A stretch of 26,277 nucleotides of DNA from Betaproteobacteria bacterium (GTDB lineage Bacteria > Pseudomonadota > Gammaproteobacteria > Burkholderiales > SG8-39), in assembly GCA_009693435.1 (NCBI GenBank), contig SHXF01000060.1, positions 1 through 26,277 of the forward strand, in the 5' to 3' direction. Position 1 is the stretch's first letter, and every line of letters begins with the position of its first letter. Below the pieces are notes generated by a model. That model was not told the origin of the DNA and did not search any database. It saw only the letters and a program-made list of their open reading frames with translations. Of the stretch, positions 7,939 through 16,052 are shown piece by piece. The position numbers and the translations under genes were made by a program.

Positions 7939-10346
7939 TGGCTGATGAATTCAACAGGCCGCTGCATGATCTGCTGGCGGAAGCCGCCGCTCTGCGCGAT
8001 GAAGGTCATGGCAACCTCATCACCTGGTCGCGCAAAGTGTTCATCCCGCTTACGCGCTTGTGCCGGGACGTCTGCCACTACTGCACCTTCGCGCAACCGC
8101 CCCGCAAGGGCGAGCCTGCCTTCCTCTCCCCGGACGAGGTGCTCGCGATAGCGCGCGCCGGCGCGGCGGCCGGTTGCCAGGAGGCGCTGTTCACGCTGGG
8201 CGACAAGCCGGAACTGCGCTATCGGCAGGCGGGAGAGGCGCTTTCGCGGCTCGGCCACAAGACCACGATCTCCTATCTGGCCGCGATGTGCGATCTGGTG
8301 CGCAGGGAAACCGGCCTGTTGCCGCACGCCAACCCCGGGGTGATGAATCGCGAAGAAATCGCCATGCTGCGCGCGGTCGCGCCTTCGCAGGGCATCATGC
8401 TGGAAAGCGCGGCGGAGCGGCTGTGCGAGCGTGGCGGAGCGCATTTCGGTTCGCCGGACAAACATCCCGCGGTGCGCCTTGAAACGCTGCGGCTGGCCGG
8501 TGAGCTGCGTGTACCGTTCACCACCGGCATCCTGATCGGCATCGGCGAGACGCGCGACGAGCGCATCGCTTCGCTCCATGCCATTCGCGATCTGCACCGG
8601 CGTCATGGCCACATCCAGGAAATCATCATCCAGAATTTCCGGGCCAAGCCCGGCACGCTGATGGCCGGCTCGAGCGAGCCGGGGGCCGACGAACTGAAGT
8701 GGACCATCGCCGTGGCGCGTCTCATGTTCGGGCCGCATATGAGCATACAGGCGCCGCCCAACCTGTCCGCCGCGTACGGGGAATTGATCGACGCTGGCAT
8801 TAACGACTGGGGCGGCGTATCGCCCGTCACGCCCGATCACGTCAACCCGGAGGCGCCCTGGCCGCAGGTCGAAGCGCTGCGCCGGCAGACCGCACGCGCC
8901 GGCAAGACACTGGTGGAGCGGCTTACAATTTATCCGAAGTACGCATGCGAGCCCGCGCTATGGCTGGATCCCGCGCTTGCGCCGGCGGTGCTCGCAGCCA
9001 GCGACGCAAGCGGCTATGCGCGTGCCGACGCCTGGGCGCCGGGCATTGCGGGCGTTCAAGTTGCGCAGACGGATAACACCGGCCCGCTCTCCTCCCGCAT
9101 CGGCGGCCTGCTCGCGAAGTTGCGCGCCGGCGCAGCGGCAAGTGAAACGGACATCGTCGCGCTGTTCGAAGCGCGCGGCGCCGATTTTCACGCGGTGTGC
9201 GCGGCCGCCGACCGGCTGCGCCGCGAGGTGAGTGGCGAGACGGTGCGCTACGTCGTCAATCGCAACATCAACTACACCAATGTCTGCGCCTACAAGTGCG
9301 GCTTCTGCGCGTTCTCCAAGGGACGCACCGCCGAGCACCTGCGCGGCGCGCCGTACGACATTCCCCGCGAGGAAGTGCAGCGCCGGGTGCAAGAGGCATG
9401 GGCACGCGGCGCAACCGAAGTGTGCATGCAGGGCGGCATTCATCCCGACTACACCGGTGACACCTATCTGGACCTGTGCCGCGCGGTGAAGGAGGCCTGT
9501 CCCGGGATGCACATCCATGCGTTCTCTCCGCTGGAAGTGACCCATGGCGCGGCCACGCTGGGACTTTCGTTGCGCGAGTTCCTTGCGGAACTGAAGAGAG
9601 CAGGCCTCGGTACCCTGCCGGGCACGGCCGCGGAAATTCTCGACGACGAAATCCGCGCCCTCATCTGCCCGGACAAGCTGGATACCGATGCGTGGCTGGA
9701 GGTGATGCGTCAGGCCCATGGCCTGGGCTTGCGCACCACCGCCACCATCATGTTTGGCCATCTCGAGCGGCCGCTGCACTGGGCGCGGCATCTACTGCGG
9801 GTGCGCGCGCTGCAGGCGGAGACCGGCGGCTTCACTGAATTCGTGCCCCTGCCATTCGTGCACATGGAAGCGCCGCTGTACCTGAAGGGGCGCGCGCGCC
9901 GCGGACCGACCAGCCGCGAAGCGATCCTGATGCACGCCGTGGCGCGCCTCGTGCTCCATCCTCTGATCACCCACATCCAGGTGTCCTGGGTCAAGCTCGG
10001 TGCGGACGGCGCGCGCGCCTGCCTGGCCGCGGGAGCGAACGACCTGGGGGGAACGCTGATGAACGAAAGCATCTCGCGCGCAGCCGGCACCGGGCACGGC
10101 CAGGAGTTGTCGCCCGCGGCGATGCACGCGCTAATTGAATCGGCGGGGCGCACGCCCGCACAGCGCAGCACGCTCTACGAGCGTGTGCCTGCGGAGCGTG
10201 AAGCGGCGTCGTTATGCGCTGCTCCGCTGACCGAGGTTCGCTTCGGGCCGCCGCTATCGGGCCGCAAGAAGCGCGAGGCACGGCGCGAGGCACAGCGCCA
10301 GGGCTCAGGCCCGGGCAGTGTTGACAAGGACGCCGCCAATGTCTGA
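7938..10346 (+). CDS. fbiC: FO synthase, fused CofG-CofH (FbiC type)
   Basis: The 802-residue protein contains two radical-SAM halves. The N-terminal CofG half has C42-x3-C46-x2-C49 (CRDVCHYC); the C-terminal CofH half has C450-x3-C454-x2-C457 (CAYKCGFC). Each would hold a 4Fe-4S cluster. Together they make 7,8-didemethyl-8-hydroxy-5-deazariboflavin (FO) from tyrosine and the flavin precursor 5-amino-6-ribitylamino-uracil. The single-chain order CofG then CofH is that of actinobacterial FbiC; archaea use separate proteins. The gene starts inside the stop of the oxidoreductase gene and its own end overlaps the next gene by 8 bases. The last 40 or so residues are basic and beyond the usual fold. 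Confidence 0.97.
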   Translation: MADEFNRPLHDLLAEAAALRDEGHGNLITWSRKVFIPLTRLCRDVCHYCTFAQPPRKGEPAFLSPDEVLAIARAGAAAGCQEALFTLGDKPELRYRQAGEALSRLGHKTTISYLAAMCDLVRRETGLLPHANPGVMNREEIAMLRAVAPSQGIMLESAAERLCERGGAHFGSPDKHPAVRLETLRLAGELRVPFTTGILIGIGETRDERIASLHAIRDLHRRHGHIQEIIIQNFRAKPGTLMAGSSEPGADELKWTIAVARLMFGPHMSIQAPPNLSAAYGELIDAGINDWGGVSPVTPDHVNPEAPWPQVEALRRQTARAGKTLVERLTIYPKYACEPALWLDPALAPAVLAASDASGYARADAWAPGIAGVQVAQTDNTGPLSSRIGGLLAKLRAGAAASETDIVALFEARGADFHAVCAAADRLRREVSGETVRYVVNRNINYTNVCAYKCGFCAFSKGRTAEHLRGAPYDIPREEVQRRVQEAWARGATEVCMQGGIHPDYTGDTYLDLCRAVKEACPGMHIHAFSPLEVTHGAATLGLSLREFLAELKRAGLGTLPGTAAEILDDEIRALICPDKLDTDAWLEVMRQAHGLGLRTTATIMFGHLERPLHWARHLLRVRALQAETGGFTEFVPLPFVHMEAPLYLKGRARRGPTSREAILMHAVARLVLHPLITHIQVSWVKLGADGARACLAAGANDLGGTLMNESISRAAGTGHGQELSPAAMHALIESAGRTPAQRSTLYERVPAEREAASLCAAPLTEVRFGPPLSGRKKREARREAQRQGSGPGSVDKDAANV

Positions 10347-11073
10347 GTCCGCGTCGCTCTCGATTGCGGTGCTGGGCGGCACGGGCGCCGAAGGGCGCGG
10401 TCTGGCGGTGCGCTGGGCAAACGCCGGCCACGCGGTCATCCTCGGGTCACGCGATGCCTTGCGTGCGGCACAGACGGCCGCCGAACTCAGCGAACTCGTG
10501 GCACCGCACCGCATCGCAGGCGCGGACAACCGTGCGGCCGCTGCGCAGGCGCAAGTCGTGGTGCTTGCCGTGCCCTACACGGCGCAACGCGCAACCATTG
10601 AGGACGTGCGCGAGCAACTCGCCGGGAAGATACTCATCGACGTGACCGTGCCACTGATTCCGCCCAGGGTTGCGCGCGTGCAATTGCCGCAGGGCGGCTC
10701 CGCCGTCGAGGCGATGCAGCAACTGCTGGGCGCGCAGACGCGCGTGGTGTCGGCGTTTCAGAACGTGTCGGCGCACTACCTGTCCGATCTCGCGCGCGTC
10801 ATCGAGTGCGACGTGCTGGTGTGCGGGGACGACAAGGACGCCCGCGAGATCGTGGTGCGCCTGGCGAACGACGCCGGGCTGCGCGGCCTGCATGCGGGTG
10901 TGCTGGCGAACTCGGCCGCGGCGGAAGCGCTGACTTCCGTGCTGATCGCCATCAACCGGCACTACAAAGTCCCGGCGGCGGGATTGCGCATCACCGGCTT
11001 GCCGGATTCGACACCACCCCCATCGACACCACCCCCATCGACACCACCCGCATCGACAGCAGCGGGTGCATGA
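10339..11073 (+). CDS. npdG: NADPH-dependent F420 reductase (Fno type)
   Basis: The 244-residue protein opens with a Rossmann strand and the dinucleotide loop GGTGAEGRGLAVRWA, followed by VILGSRD and later VVVLAVPY and KILIDVTVP, the pattern of Fno/NpdG, which exchanges hydride between NADP(H) and F420. In a bacterium this would mostly supply F420H2. AAGGA at 10326-10330 sets the ATG at 10339, inside the end of fbiC. The C-terminus carries an added Ser/Thr/Pro tail encoded by three 15-bp tandem repeats. Its TGA overlaps the start of cofE (ATGA). Confidence 0.93.
   Translation: MSESASLSIAVLGGTGAEGRGLAVRWANAGHAVILGSRDALRAAQTAAELSELVAPHRIAGADNRAAAAQAQVVVLAVPYTAQRATIEDVREQLAGKILIDVTVPLIPPRVARVQLPQGGSAVEAMQQLLGAQTRVVSAFQNVSAHYLSDLARVIECDVLVCGDDKDAREIVVRLANDAGLRGLHAGVLANSAAAEALTSVLIAINRHYKVPAAGLRITGLPDSTPPPSTPPPSTPPASTAAGA
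11008..11052 (+). repeat. 15-bp tandem repeat inside npdG
   Basis: Three units of TCGACACCACCCCCA, the last with one change, lie in frame and encode Ser-Thr-Pro-Pro-Pro steps in the C-terminal tail of the F420 reductase. A partial fourth unit follows. The unit length is a multiple of three, so changes in copy number keep the frame. Confidence 0.9.
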
Positions 11074-11948
11074 CCAAGGCAGCGGAGGTTCCCGTTACGC
11101 CCTCGAGCGCGGGCGAAAGCAGCGCGCGGGCGCCGAAACGCATGGAACTGATCGCCATCGGTGGCATCCCGCTGGTCCGGCCGGGCGACAATGTCGCGAC
11201 TTTGATCAAGCAGGCTATGTCTGCCTCGGCAATCACGCTGCAGCATGGGGACGTGTTCGTCATTGCGCAGAAGATCGTATCCAAGGCCGAAGGACGCTAT
11301 GTCGCGCTCGCCGGGATCGAGCCCTCGCCGCGCGCCAATGAACTCGCTGCGCTCACTGCCAAGGACGCCCGGCTGGTCGAAATCATCCTGCGGGAATCGC
11401 GCGGCGTGGTGCGCTGGCGCAAGGACGTGCTGATCGTGGAGCATCGCCTCGGCTACGTGCTGGCCAATGCCGGCGTGGACGCATCCAACGTGGGCGACGA
11501 GGGCCGCGTGCTGCTCCTGCCCGAGGATCCGGACGCGAGCGCGGCAGCGATTCGCGCGGGATTGGAGCGTGCAATTGACGAGAACAGCGACGAGAACAGC
11601 GACGCGAACAGCGACGTGGAGGGCAACGTGAACGTCGGCGCGCGGATCGGCGTAGTGATCAACGACAGCTGGGGCCGCGCCTGGCGGCTGGGCACCATAG
11701 GCACGGCGCTGGGCGTGAGCGGCATCCCCGCGGTTGCGGACCTGCGTGGCACACCCGATCTCTTTGGCCGCAAGCTGCAAGCCACCGAAGTGGCAGTCGC
11801 AGACGAACTGGCTGCGGCCGCCTCGCTGATGATGGGGCAGGCCGCGGAAGGCCATCCGGTGGTGCTCGCGCGGGGATTTCCCTATGCGCGGACTGAAGGG
11901 CGCGGCGCGCACCTGGTGCGCCCGAAGTCGCTCGACCTGTTTCGCTGA
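11070..11948 (+). CDS. cofE: Coenzyme F420-0:L-glutamate ligase (CofE)
   Basis: The 292-residue protein matches stand-alone CofE: GGIPLVRPGDN, GDVFVIAQKIVSKAEGR, the strand VVRWRKDVLIVEH, and GVVINDSWGRAWRLGTIGTALGVSG. CofE adds glutamate to F420-0 with GTP and a divalent metal. There is no C-terminal nitroreductase-like domain as in mycobacterial FbiB. Two additions enlarge it: about 24 N-terminal residues before MELIAIGG, and an acidic Asp/Glu/Asn/Ser insertion made by 12-bp tandem repeats. The ATG at 11070 overlaps the npdG stop (ATGA); an internal ATG at 11142 is an alternative start at the conserved core. Confidence 0.93.
   Translation: MTKAAEVPVTPSSAGESSARAPKRMELIAIGGIPLVRPGDNVATLIKQAMSASAITLQHGDVFVIAQKIVSKAEGRYVALAGIEPSPRANELAALTAKDARLVEIILRESRGVVRWRKDVLIVEHRLGYVLANAGVDASNVGDEGRVLLLPEDPDASAAAIRAGLERAIDENSDENSDANSDVEGNVNVGARIGVVINDSWGRAWRLGTIGTALGVSGIPAVADLRGTPDLFGRKLQATEVAVADELAAAASLMMGQAAEGHPVVLARGFPYARTEGRGAHLVRPKSLDLFR
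11577..11612 (+). repeat. 12-bp tandem repeat inside cofE
   Basis: Three units of GACGAGAACAGC (third: GACGCGAACAGC) encode Asp-Glu/Ala-Asn-Ser steps. They sit between the helix ending GLERA and the strand VGARIGVVIND, where CofE proteins normally have a short turn, so the repeat lengthens a surface loop. Confidence 0.9.
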
Positions 11949-11971
11949 ATCGTGTCAGTCAGAACGTCGCC

Positions 11972-12910
11972 ATGATCCTCGCACTCGCAGGCGGCGTGGG
12001 TGGCGCCAAAATGGCCGCGGGGCTGCACCGCCTGCTCGGAGAAGGCCTGACGGTTGCAGTCAACACCGGAGATGATTTCGAGCACCTCGGTCTTTCCATC
12101 TCGCCTGACCTCGACACGGTCATGTACACCCTTGCAGGGATGAACAATCCACTCACCGGATGGGGCATTGCCGGCGAGACCTGGGAATTCATGGGGATGC
12201 TGGAGCGACTGGGCGGGGAAACCTGGTTCCGGCTCGGCGACCGGGATCTCGCCGTCCACGTCGAGCGTACGAGGCGCCTTGCCGCAGGGGAAACACTGTC
12301 TGCGGTGACCGCGGCACTGTGCACACGACTGGGAATTCTCGGCACCATCGCGCCGATGTCGGATCAACCGGTGCGCACCATGGTGGAGAGCGATCGCGGC
12401 GAACTCGCCTTCCAGGATTATTTCGTGCGCCTGAAATGCGAACCCGTGGTGCGCACATTGCGCTTCGCGGGCGCGGCGCAGGCCGCACCTGGCGCGCCGT
12501 TTGCGGCAGCGCTCGCCGATACCTCGCTCGCAGGCATCGTGATCTGCCCGTCCAATCCCTATCTCAGCGTGCAGCCGATACTTGAAGTGCCCGGTGTAGC
12601 GGCCGCTTTGCGCGCGCGCCGCGTGCCGGCCATTGCGATTTCTCCCATCGTCGGCGGCCGAGCCCTCAAGGGGCCCGCCGCCAAGATCATGCGGGAGCTG
12701 GGCCGGGAAATCTCGGCTCGGGAAATCGCCCGTCATTACGCCGGACTGATAGACGGCCTCGTCATCGATGATGCGGATGCAGCGCTGGCGCCCGACATTG
12801 CCGGCCTTGGCGTGCAAGCATTGGTGACCGGCACCGTCATGGAAAACGTGGCGACCTCCATCGACCTCGCGGAGCGCAGCCTCGCGTTTCTGCAGCGGCT
12901 GCGCCGCTGA
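11972..12910 (+). CDS. cofD: 2-phospho-L-lactate (or analogue) transferase CofD
   Basis: The 312-residue protein begins with the CofD signature ALAGGVGGAKMAAGL (residues 4-18) and continues with NTGDDFEHLGLSISPDLDTVMYTL, GETWFRLGDRDLAVH, and SNPYLSVQPIL, all family hallmarks. CofD transfers the phospho-acid moiety from its GDP-activated form, made by CofC, to FO. It starts 23 bases after cofE without a strong ribosome binding site and ends 12 bases before cofC, so translation is probably coupled. Confidence 0.96.
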   Translation: MILALAGGVGGAKMAAGLHRLLGEGLTVAVNTGDDFEHLGLSISPDLDTVMYTLAGMNNPLTGWGIAGETWEFMGMLERLGGETWFRLGDRDLAVHVERTRRLAAGETLSAVTAALCTRLGILGTIAPMSDQPVRTMVESDRGELAFQDYFVRLKCEPVVRTLRFAGAAQAAPGAPFAAALADTSLAGIVICPSNPYLSVQPILEVPGVAAALRARRVPAIAISPIVGGRALKGPAAKIMRELGREISAREIARHYAGLIDGLVIDDADAALAPDIAGLGVQALVTGTVMENVATSIDLAERSLAFLQRLRR

Positions 12911-12922
12911 TTTTGCATCTCA

Positions 12923-13549
12923 ATGCCGCTGCGCCGCTTCTGGATCATCATTCCCTGCCAGGGCCTGGATCGCGGCAAGACGCGCCTCGGCTCCGTGCTG
13001 GGTCCGGCGGAGCGGCGGCAGTTCGCGCGGCAATCGCTCAGGCATGTAGTGCGTGCAGCACGAAAGATTGCCGGCGACCGTCATACCCTGGTTGTGAGCC
13101 GCTCCGGCGAAGTGCTGGGACTCGCGCGACGGCTGGGTGTCAGCGCCCGCGCGGAACGCGAATCGGGACTGAATGCCGCGGTCCGCGATGCGGTTTCGTT
13201 TGCGCGGCGCCGCGGCGCCGCCGGTATCGCGGTGCTGCACGCGGACCTGCCGCAACTTTCATCCCGCGACGTCGTATGCCTGCTGCACGCGCTGGCGCGG
13301 CAATCGGGGGTGGTGCTGGCGCCCGACCGCGACTGCGAGGGCACCAATGCGCTGGCGCTGCGTCCTGCGGGCCGGTTCGAGTTCCACTTTGGCACCGGGA
13401 GTTTCAAGAAACACAGCTCGTCCGCCCGCCGCATGCATATCCGCACTCGCGTGCTAAAGCGGCCGGGGCTGGCTGCTGACGTCGATACACCGGAGCATTA
13501 CGAAGCGCTGGAGTGTTTTCTCGCTGCCGGCCGGCCGTCCCCGCCGTAA
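12923..13549 (+). CDS. cofC: Phospho-acid guanylyltransferase CofC
   Basis: The 208-residue protein has a nucleotidyltransferase A fold: PCQGLDRGKTRL at the N-terminus, VLHADLPQLS (metal Asp), APDRDCEGTNALALRP (family consensus PDR-x-x-GTNAL), FHFGTGSFKKH and the closing DVDTPEHYE. CofC joins GTP to 2-phospho-L-lactate in archaea, to phosphoenolpyruvate in mycobacteria (FbiD), or to 3-phosphoglycerate in Paraburkholderia rhizoxinica. The actual substrate is not readable by eye. It is the last gene of the operon; the DUF1330 gene converges on it 31 bases later, and I see no strong terminator hairpin between them. Confidence 0.94.
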   Translation: MPLRRFWIIIPCQGLDRGKTRLGSVLGPAERRQFARQSLRHVVRAARKIAGDRHTLVVSRSGEVLGLARRLGVSARAERESGLNAAVRDAVSFARRRGAAGIAVLHADLPQLSSRDVVCLLHALARQSGVVLAPDRDCEGTNALALRPAGRFEFHFGTGSFKKHSSSARRMHIRTRVLKRPGLAADVDTPEHYEALECFLAAGRPSPP

Positions 13550-13580
13550 CTTGTGCGACACGATCCCGGCGCCATGCCAG

Positions 13581-13871
13581 TCAGGCAACCCCCTCCACTG
13601 CAACCAGATCACTGATCGCGGATTCGTGGCGCACCGATTTCAGCGGCTGGTACTCCGGGTCGTTGAAAAAATTCCGAATGGCCTGCCGGTCCGGAAAGCG
13701 GAACAGCACCAGCCGCGTCGGATTCCAGTCCCCTTCAATGACTTCATGGGTCCCGCCCCGGACGAGGTACTCCCCGCCGTGCTTCTCCACCAGCCTCGGG
13801 ACTTCGCGCTTGTACAGTTCGTATTTTTCCGGGTCCCGGATGTCGATATCGAGGATAAGATAGGAAGGCAT
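13581..13871 (-). CDS. DUF1330 family protein
   Basis: The 96-residue protein starts MPSYLILDIDIRDPEKY and contains the GGEYLVRGG and VLFRFPDRQAIRNFFNDPEY patterns of the DUF1330 family, small dimeric alpha-beta barrel proteins related to monooxygenase/EthD folds; no reaction is established. The ATG at 13869-13871 has GGAG about eight bases upstream; a longer in-frame reading continues upstream but lacks a ribosome binding site and is Arg/Ser-rich. The gene converges on cofC. Confidence 0.88.
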   Translation of the reverse strand: MPSYLILDIDIRDPEKYELYKREVPRLVEKHGGEYLVRGGTHEVIEGDWNPTRLVLFRFPDRQAIRNFFNDPEYQPLKSVRHESAISDLVAVEGVA

Positions 13872-14055
13872 GTGTTGCTCCGTGGTCATATTGCCGGAGC
13901 GTATTATCATATGCAGTTGATGACCGGGCTTCGAAGGGGAGCGTTTCTCGTCGACCTGCCAGAATCTAACCGCCAGAACCGGCCGCTCCGTGCTTCGCCA
14001 ACGTTCCGACATGCTCGCGCCTAGCGGCGCGTGCATTCTTACCGAGGGATAGTGA

Positions 14056-14400
14056 TTGAAAAACGATTCTCCTGATTCGCGCCTCAAGGCAGTCCTCGAC
14101 CCGATGCTGCTGAAAATTCCCAGCATAGAAGCCGGGGAGATGACCGGGTTGCTCGCCTACTTCATCAATGGAAAAATGTTCGCCTGCATCTTCGCCGGTG
14201 CCGTGGGGGTCCGCCTGTCTCCGGCGATGGCGACCGAACTTCAATTCTCGAAGGATTACGTCGCGCCGTTTCAGCCCAAAGGGATGACCAGCACCAGGGA
14301 GTGGATTCAGCTAAGCCACGAAAACCTGGCCGACTACGAGAAAGACCTGGAAATCTTTCAGGCGTCCATCGACTTCGTGAAGGCGGCAAAGTCGCGATAG
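14056..14400 (+). CDS. TfoX N-terminal-domain-like protein
   Basis: The 114-residue protein resembles the TfoX/Sxy N-terminal domain: an early MTGLLAYFINGKMFACIFAGAVGVRLS followed by FSKDYVAPFQPKGMT and a closing helix DYEKDLEIFQASIDFV. Proteins with this domain alone are common and mostly uncharacterised; a link to competence is not implied. The start is a TTG at 14056-14058, chosen because GAGGG lies seven bases upstream and no in-frame ATG or GTG fits the conserved beginning. It stands alone between DUF1330 and the broken small membrane protein. Confidence 0.7.
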   Translation: MKNDSPDSRLKAVLDPMLLKIPSIEAGEMTGLLAYFINGKMFACIFAGAVGVRLSPAMATELQFSKDYVAPFQPKGMTSTREWIQLSHENLADYEKDLEIFQASIDFVKAAKSR

Positions 14401-14461
14401 GTGCGAGCGCTCAGGGTCGCCGCGCCCGGGCAGAATAGATTGCGTTCGCTGCCTTGCGGCG

Positions 14462-14684
14462 TTACAGGATGATGAGCGCGAGATTCTGCAGCAGAAGCCA
14501 GGCGGAGAGCAGTCCCACCGCAACAATCAGATTGCGCCGGTATTTGGCATAGGCCAGCTTTCCATCGGGCAACTGCCACTCGTCCGCGACCCGCGGAGAA
14601 TTCCAGAGATACAGGAAAACCAGGAGGATGCCGGCGGTGGTGACATAGAGACCGAAGGCATTGAGCGCCCAGTGGTAATCACAT
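14462..14684 (-). pseudogene. Small two-helix membrane protein with a one-base frameshift after the start
   Basis: On the minus strand AAGGA (14691-14695) is six bases before an ATG (14682-14684), but the codon after it is TGA. Skipping the single T after the ATG opens a clean frame to the TAA at 14462-14464. It would give 73 residues: M-D-Y-H-W, a helix LNAFGLYVTTAGILLVFLYL, a polar middle (SPRVADEWQLPDGKLAYAKY), and a second helix NLIVAVGLLSAWLLLQNLAL. The perfect ribosome site at the expected start makes chance unlikely. Either the gene is broken or the assembly has one extra base. The family is not recognised. Confidence 0.55.
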
Positions 14685-14987
14685 TGTTTGTCCTTTGCAA
14701 CAGTCGACGTTCTGTGACGCTCCAGGTCGCACCTGCATCCGGAACACCAGTGATCCCTTCATGCGCAGCATGAAGGCGATCTCTATATATTCGTCATTCC
14801 CGCGAAAGCGGGAATCCATCTGCATGATTACATGGGTTCCCGCCTCCGCGGGAACGACACAATCTGAATTTATAGAGGTGCCCTCAAGCGAATCCGGAAG
14901 GGTCGCGCGTCCCGATACAGGGTCGATCTGCCATCGCGACCCCGCAATAGGCGGGGGGGCAAACAATTGCAAACAAATTGCAGGGGC
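14685..14987. other. Intergenic stretch without a gene
   Basis: About 300 bases between the small membrane protein and the tRNA. It holds the AAGGA ribosome site (14691-14695), the palindromic repeat pair (14792-14858) and an AAACAATTGCA / AAACAAATTGCA direct repeat at about 14961-14982. An open frame on the minus strand crosses it but is composed of the repeat and has no protein-like character. Confidence 0.6.
14792..14858. repeat. Inverted pair of ATTCCC...GGGAAT palindromes
   Basis: ATTCCCGCGAAAGCGGGAAT (14796-14815) and GTTCCCGCCTCCGCGGGAAC (14836-14855) are each small hairpins, and the two flanks (CGTC...CCAT and ATGG...GACA) are inverted copies of each other. This matches the dRS3-like/MITE-like repeat seen between genes in Neisseria and many other proteobacteria. 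It may fold as a transcript hairpin; no transposase is present. Confidence 0.75.
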
Positions 14988-15063
<76 letters not shown>

Positions 15064-15075
15064 AATCCGGCGCCT

Positions 15076-15081
15076 ATTTTA
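15076..15081 (-). promoter_or_regulatory. Possible -10 box of tRNA-Thr
   Basis: Read on the minus strand this is TAAAAT, 12 bases before the mature tRNA 5' end, a suitable distance for a short leader. No good -35 hexamer is visible, so the assignment is tentative. Confidence 0.25.
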
Positions 15082-15161
15082 CCCGCGTCCCCGCCCCACG
15101 TTTTCGCCGCTGCCGGTAATATCCACAGCCTTGCCACCCTAGACACAGAACAGGAGTCCCC

Positions 15162-15890
15162 ATGAGCAAATCGCTGGCGAATTGTCACGTCGTGGTCACG
15201 GGCGGCACCGGCGCACTGGGCCGCGCTGTAGTTGGTGCATTGCTGGATGAAGGCGCCATTTGCCACATCCCGAATCTCGTTGCGGAGGAACTCGATGGAT
15301 TCGCGTTCGCAGCCAACGCCAACGTTCATCTGGTCAAAGGAGTCGACCTGACGGACGAAACGGGAGTGCGGCAGTTTTATTCCGGCCTGCCCGGCCTGTG
15401 GGGCTCGGTGCACTTGGCAGGCGGCTTTGCCATGGGCAACATCGCGGACACGACGGCATCGGGATTCCAGGAGCAGATGAACATGAACGCGCTCAGCTGT
15501 TTTCTCTGCTGCCGTGAAGCGGTCCGTGCGATCCGGTCACGGCCGGGATCGCAAGCGCCGGCGCAGGCGGGCGGGCGCATCGTGAACGTGGCCGCCCGGC
15601 CGGCACTGGAACCGCGGCTGGGCGCCGGCATGACGGCCTACACCATGTCGAAGGCCGCGGTGGCGGCGCTCACGCAAAGCCTGGCCCAGGAACTGAGCGC
15701 CGAATCCATCTGGGTCAACGCCGTGGCGCCGTCGGTACTCGATACGCCGTCCAACCGGGCCGCCATGCCGGGCGCCGACCATGCGAAGTGGCCAACCGTT
15801 GCCCACGTTGCCGAATTGATCACTTTTCTCGCATCGCCGGCCAATCAGGCGACGCGGGGCGCAGTCATCCCTGTCTACGGCGGGGTCTAG
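15162..15890 (+). CDS. Short-chain dehydrogenase/reductase (SDR)
   Basis: The 242-residue protein has the classical SDR layout: cofactor loop TGGTGALG (13-20), an acidic strand end VDLTD (61-65), LAGG in place of NAG (85-88), and the catalytic Y160-x3-K164 (YTMSK). The usual catalytic Ser before this Tyr is not seen: the strand reads VNVAARPAL (141-149), so activity may be altered. The C-terminal ITFLASPANQATRGAVIPVYGG is typical of the family. GGAG precedes the ATG at 15162. The substrate is unknown. It follows the tRNA gene, facing away from it. Confidence 0.9.
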   Translation: MSKSLANCHVVVTGGTGALGRAVVGALLDEGAICHIPNLVAEELDGFAFAANANVHLVKGVDLTDETGVRQFYSGLPGLWGSVHLAGGFAMGNIADTTASGFQEQMNMNALSCFLCCREAVRAIRSRPGSQAPAQAGGRIVNVAARPALEPRLGAGMTAYTMSKAAVAALTQSLAQELSAESIWVNAVAPSVLDTPSNRAAMPGADHAKWPTVAHVAELITFLASPANQATRGAVIPVYGGV

Positions 15891-16052
15891 CGAACGATTG
15901 AGCTCTTTCGCCATCGCGGCGGACAGGCATTGCCGGCGAAGCGGCACGACCGCGGGCAGCACCGCTGGCAGCGTCAGCGAAGCATGTTATTCTGCCCGTC
16001 GCTCGCAGCCACCTGGAGCGGGCGACACCACCAGCTCTGAAAGCCGACACTC

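Noticed and set aside
14679..14972. 97-codon minus-strand frame next to the tRNA
   Set aside because: Much of it is translated palindromic repeat; it ends exactly on the ATG of the broken small membrane protein and has no family features.
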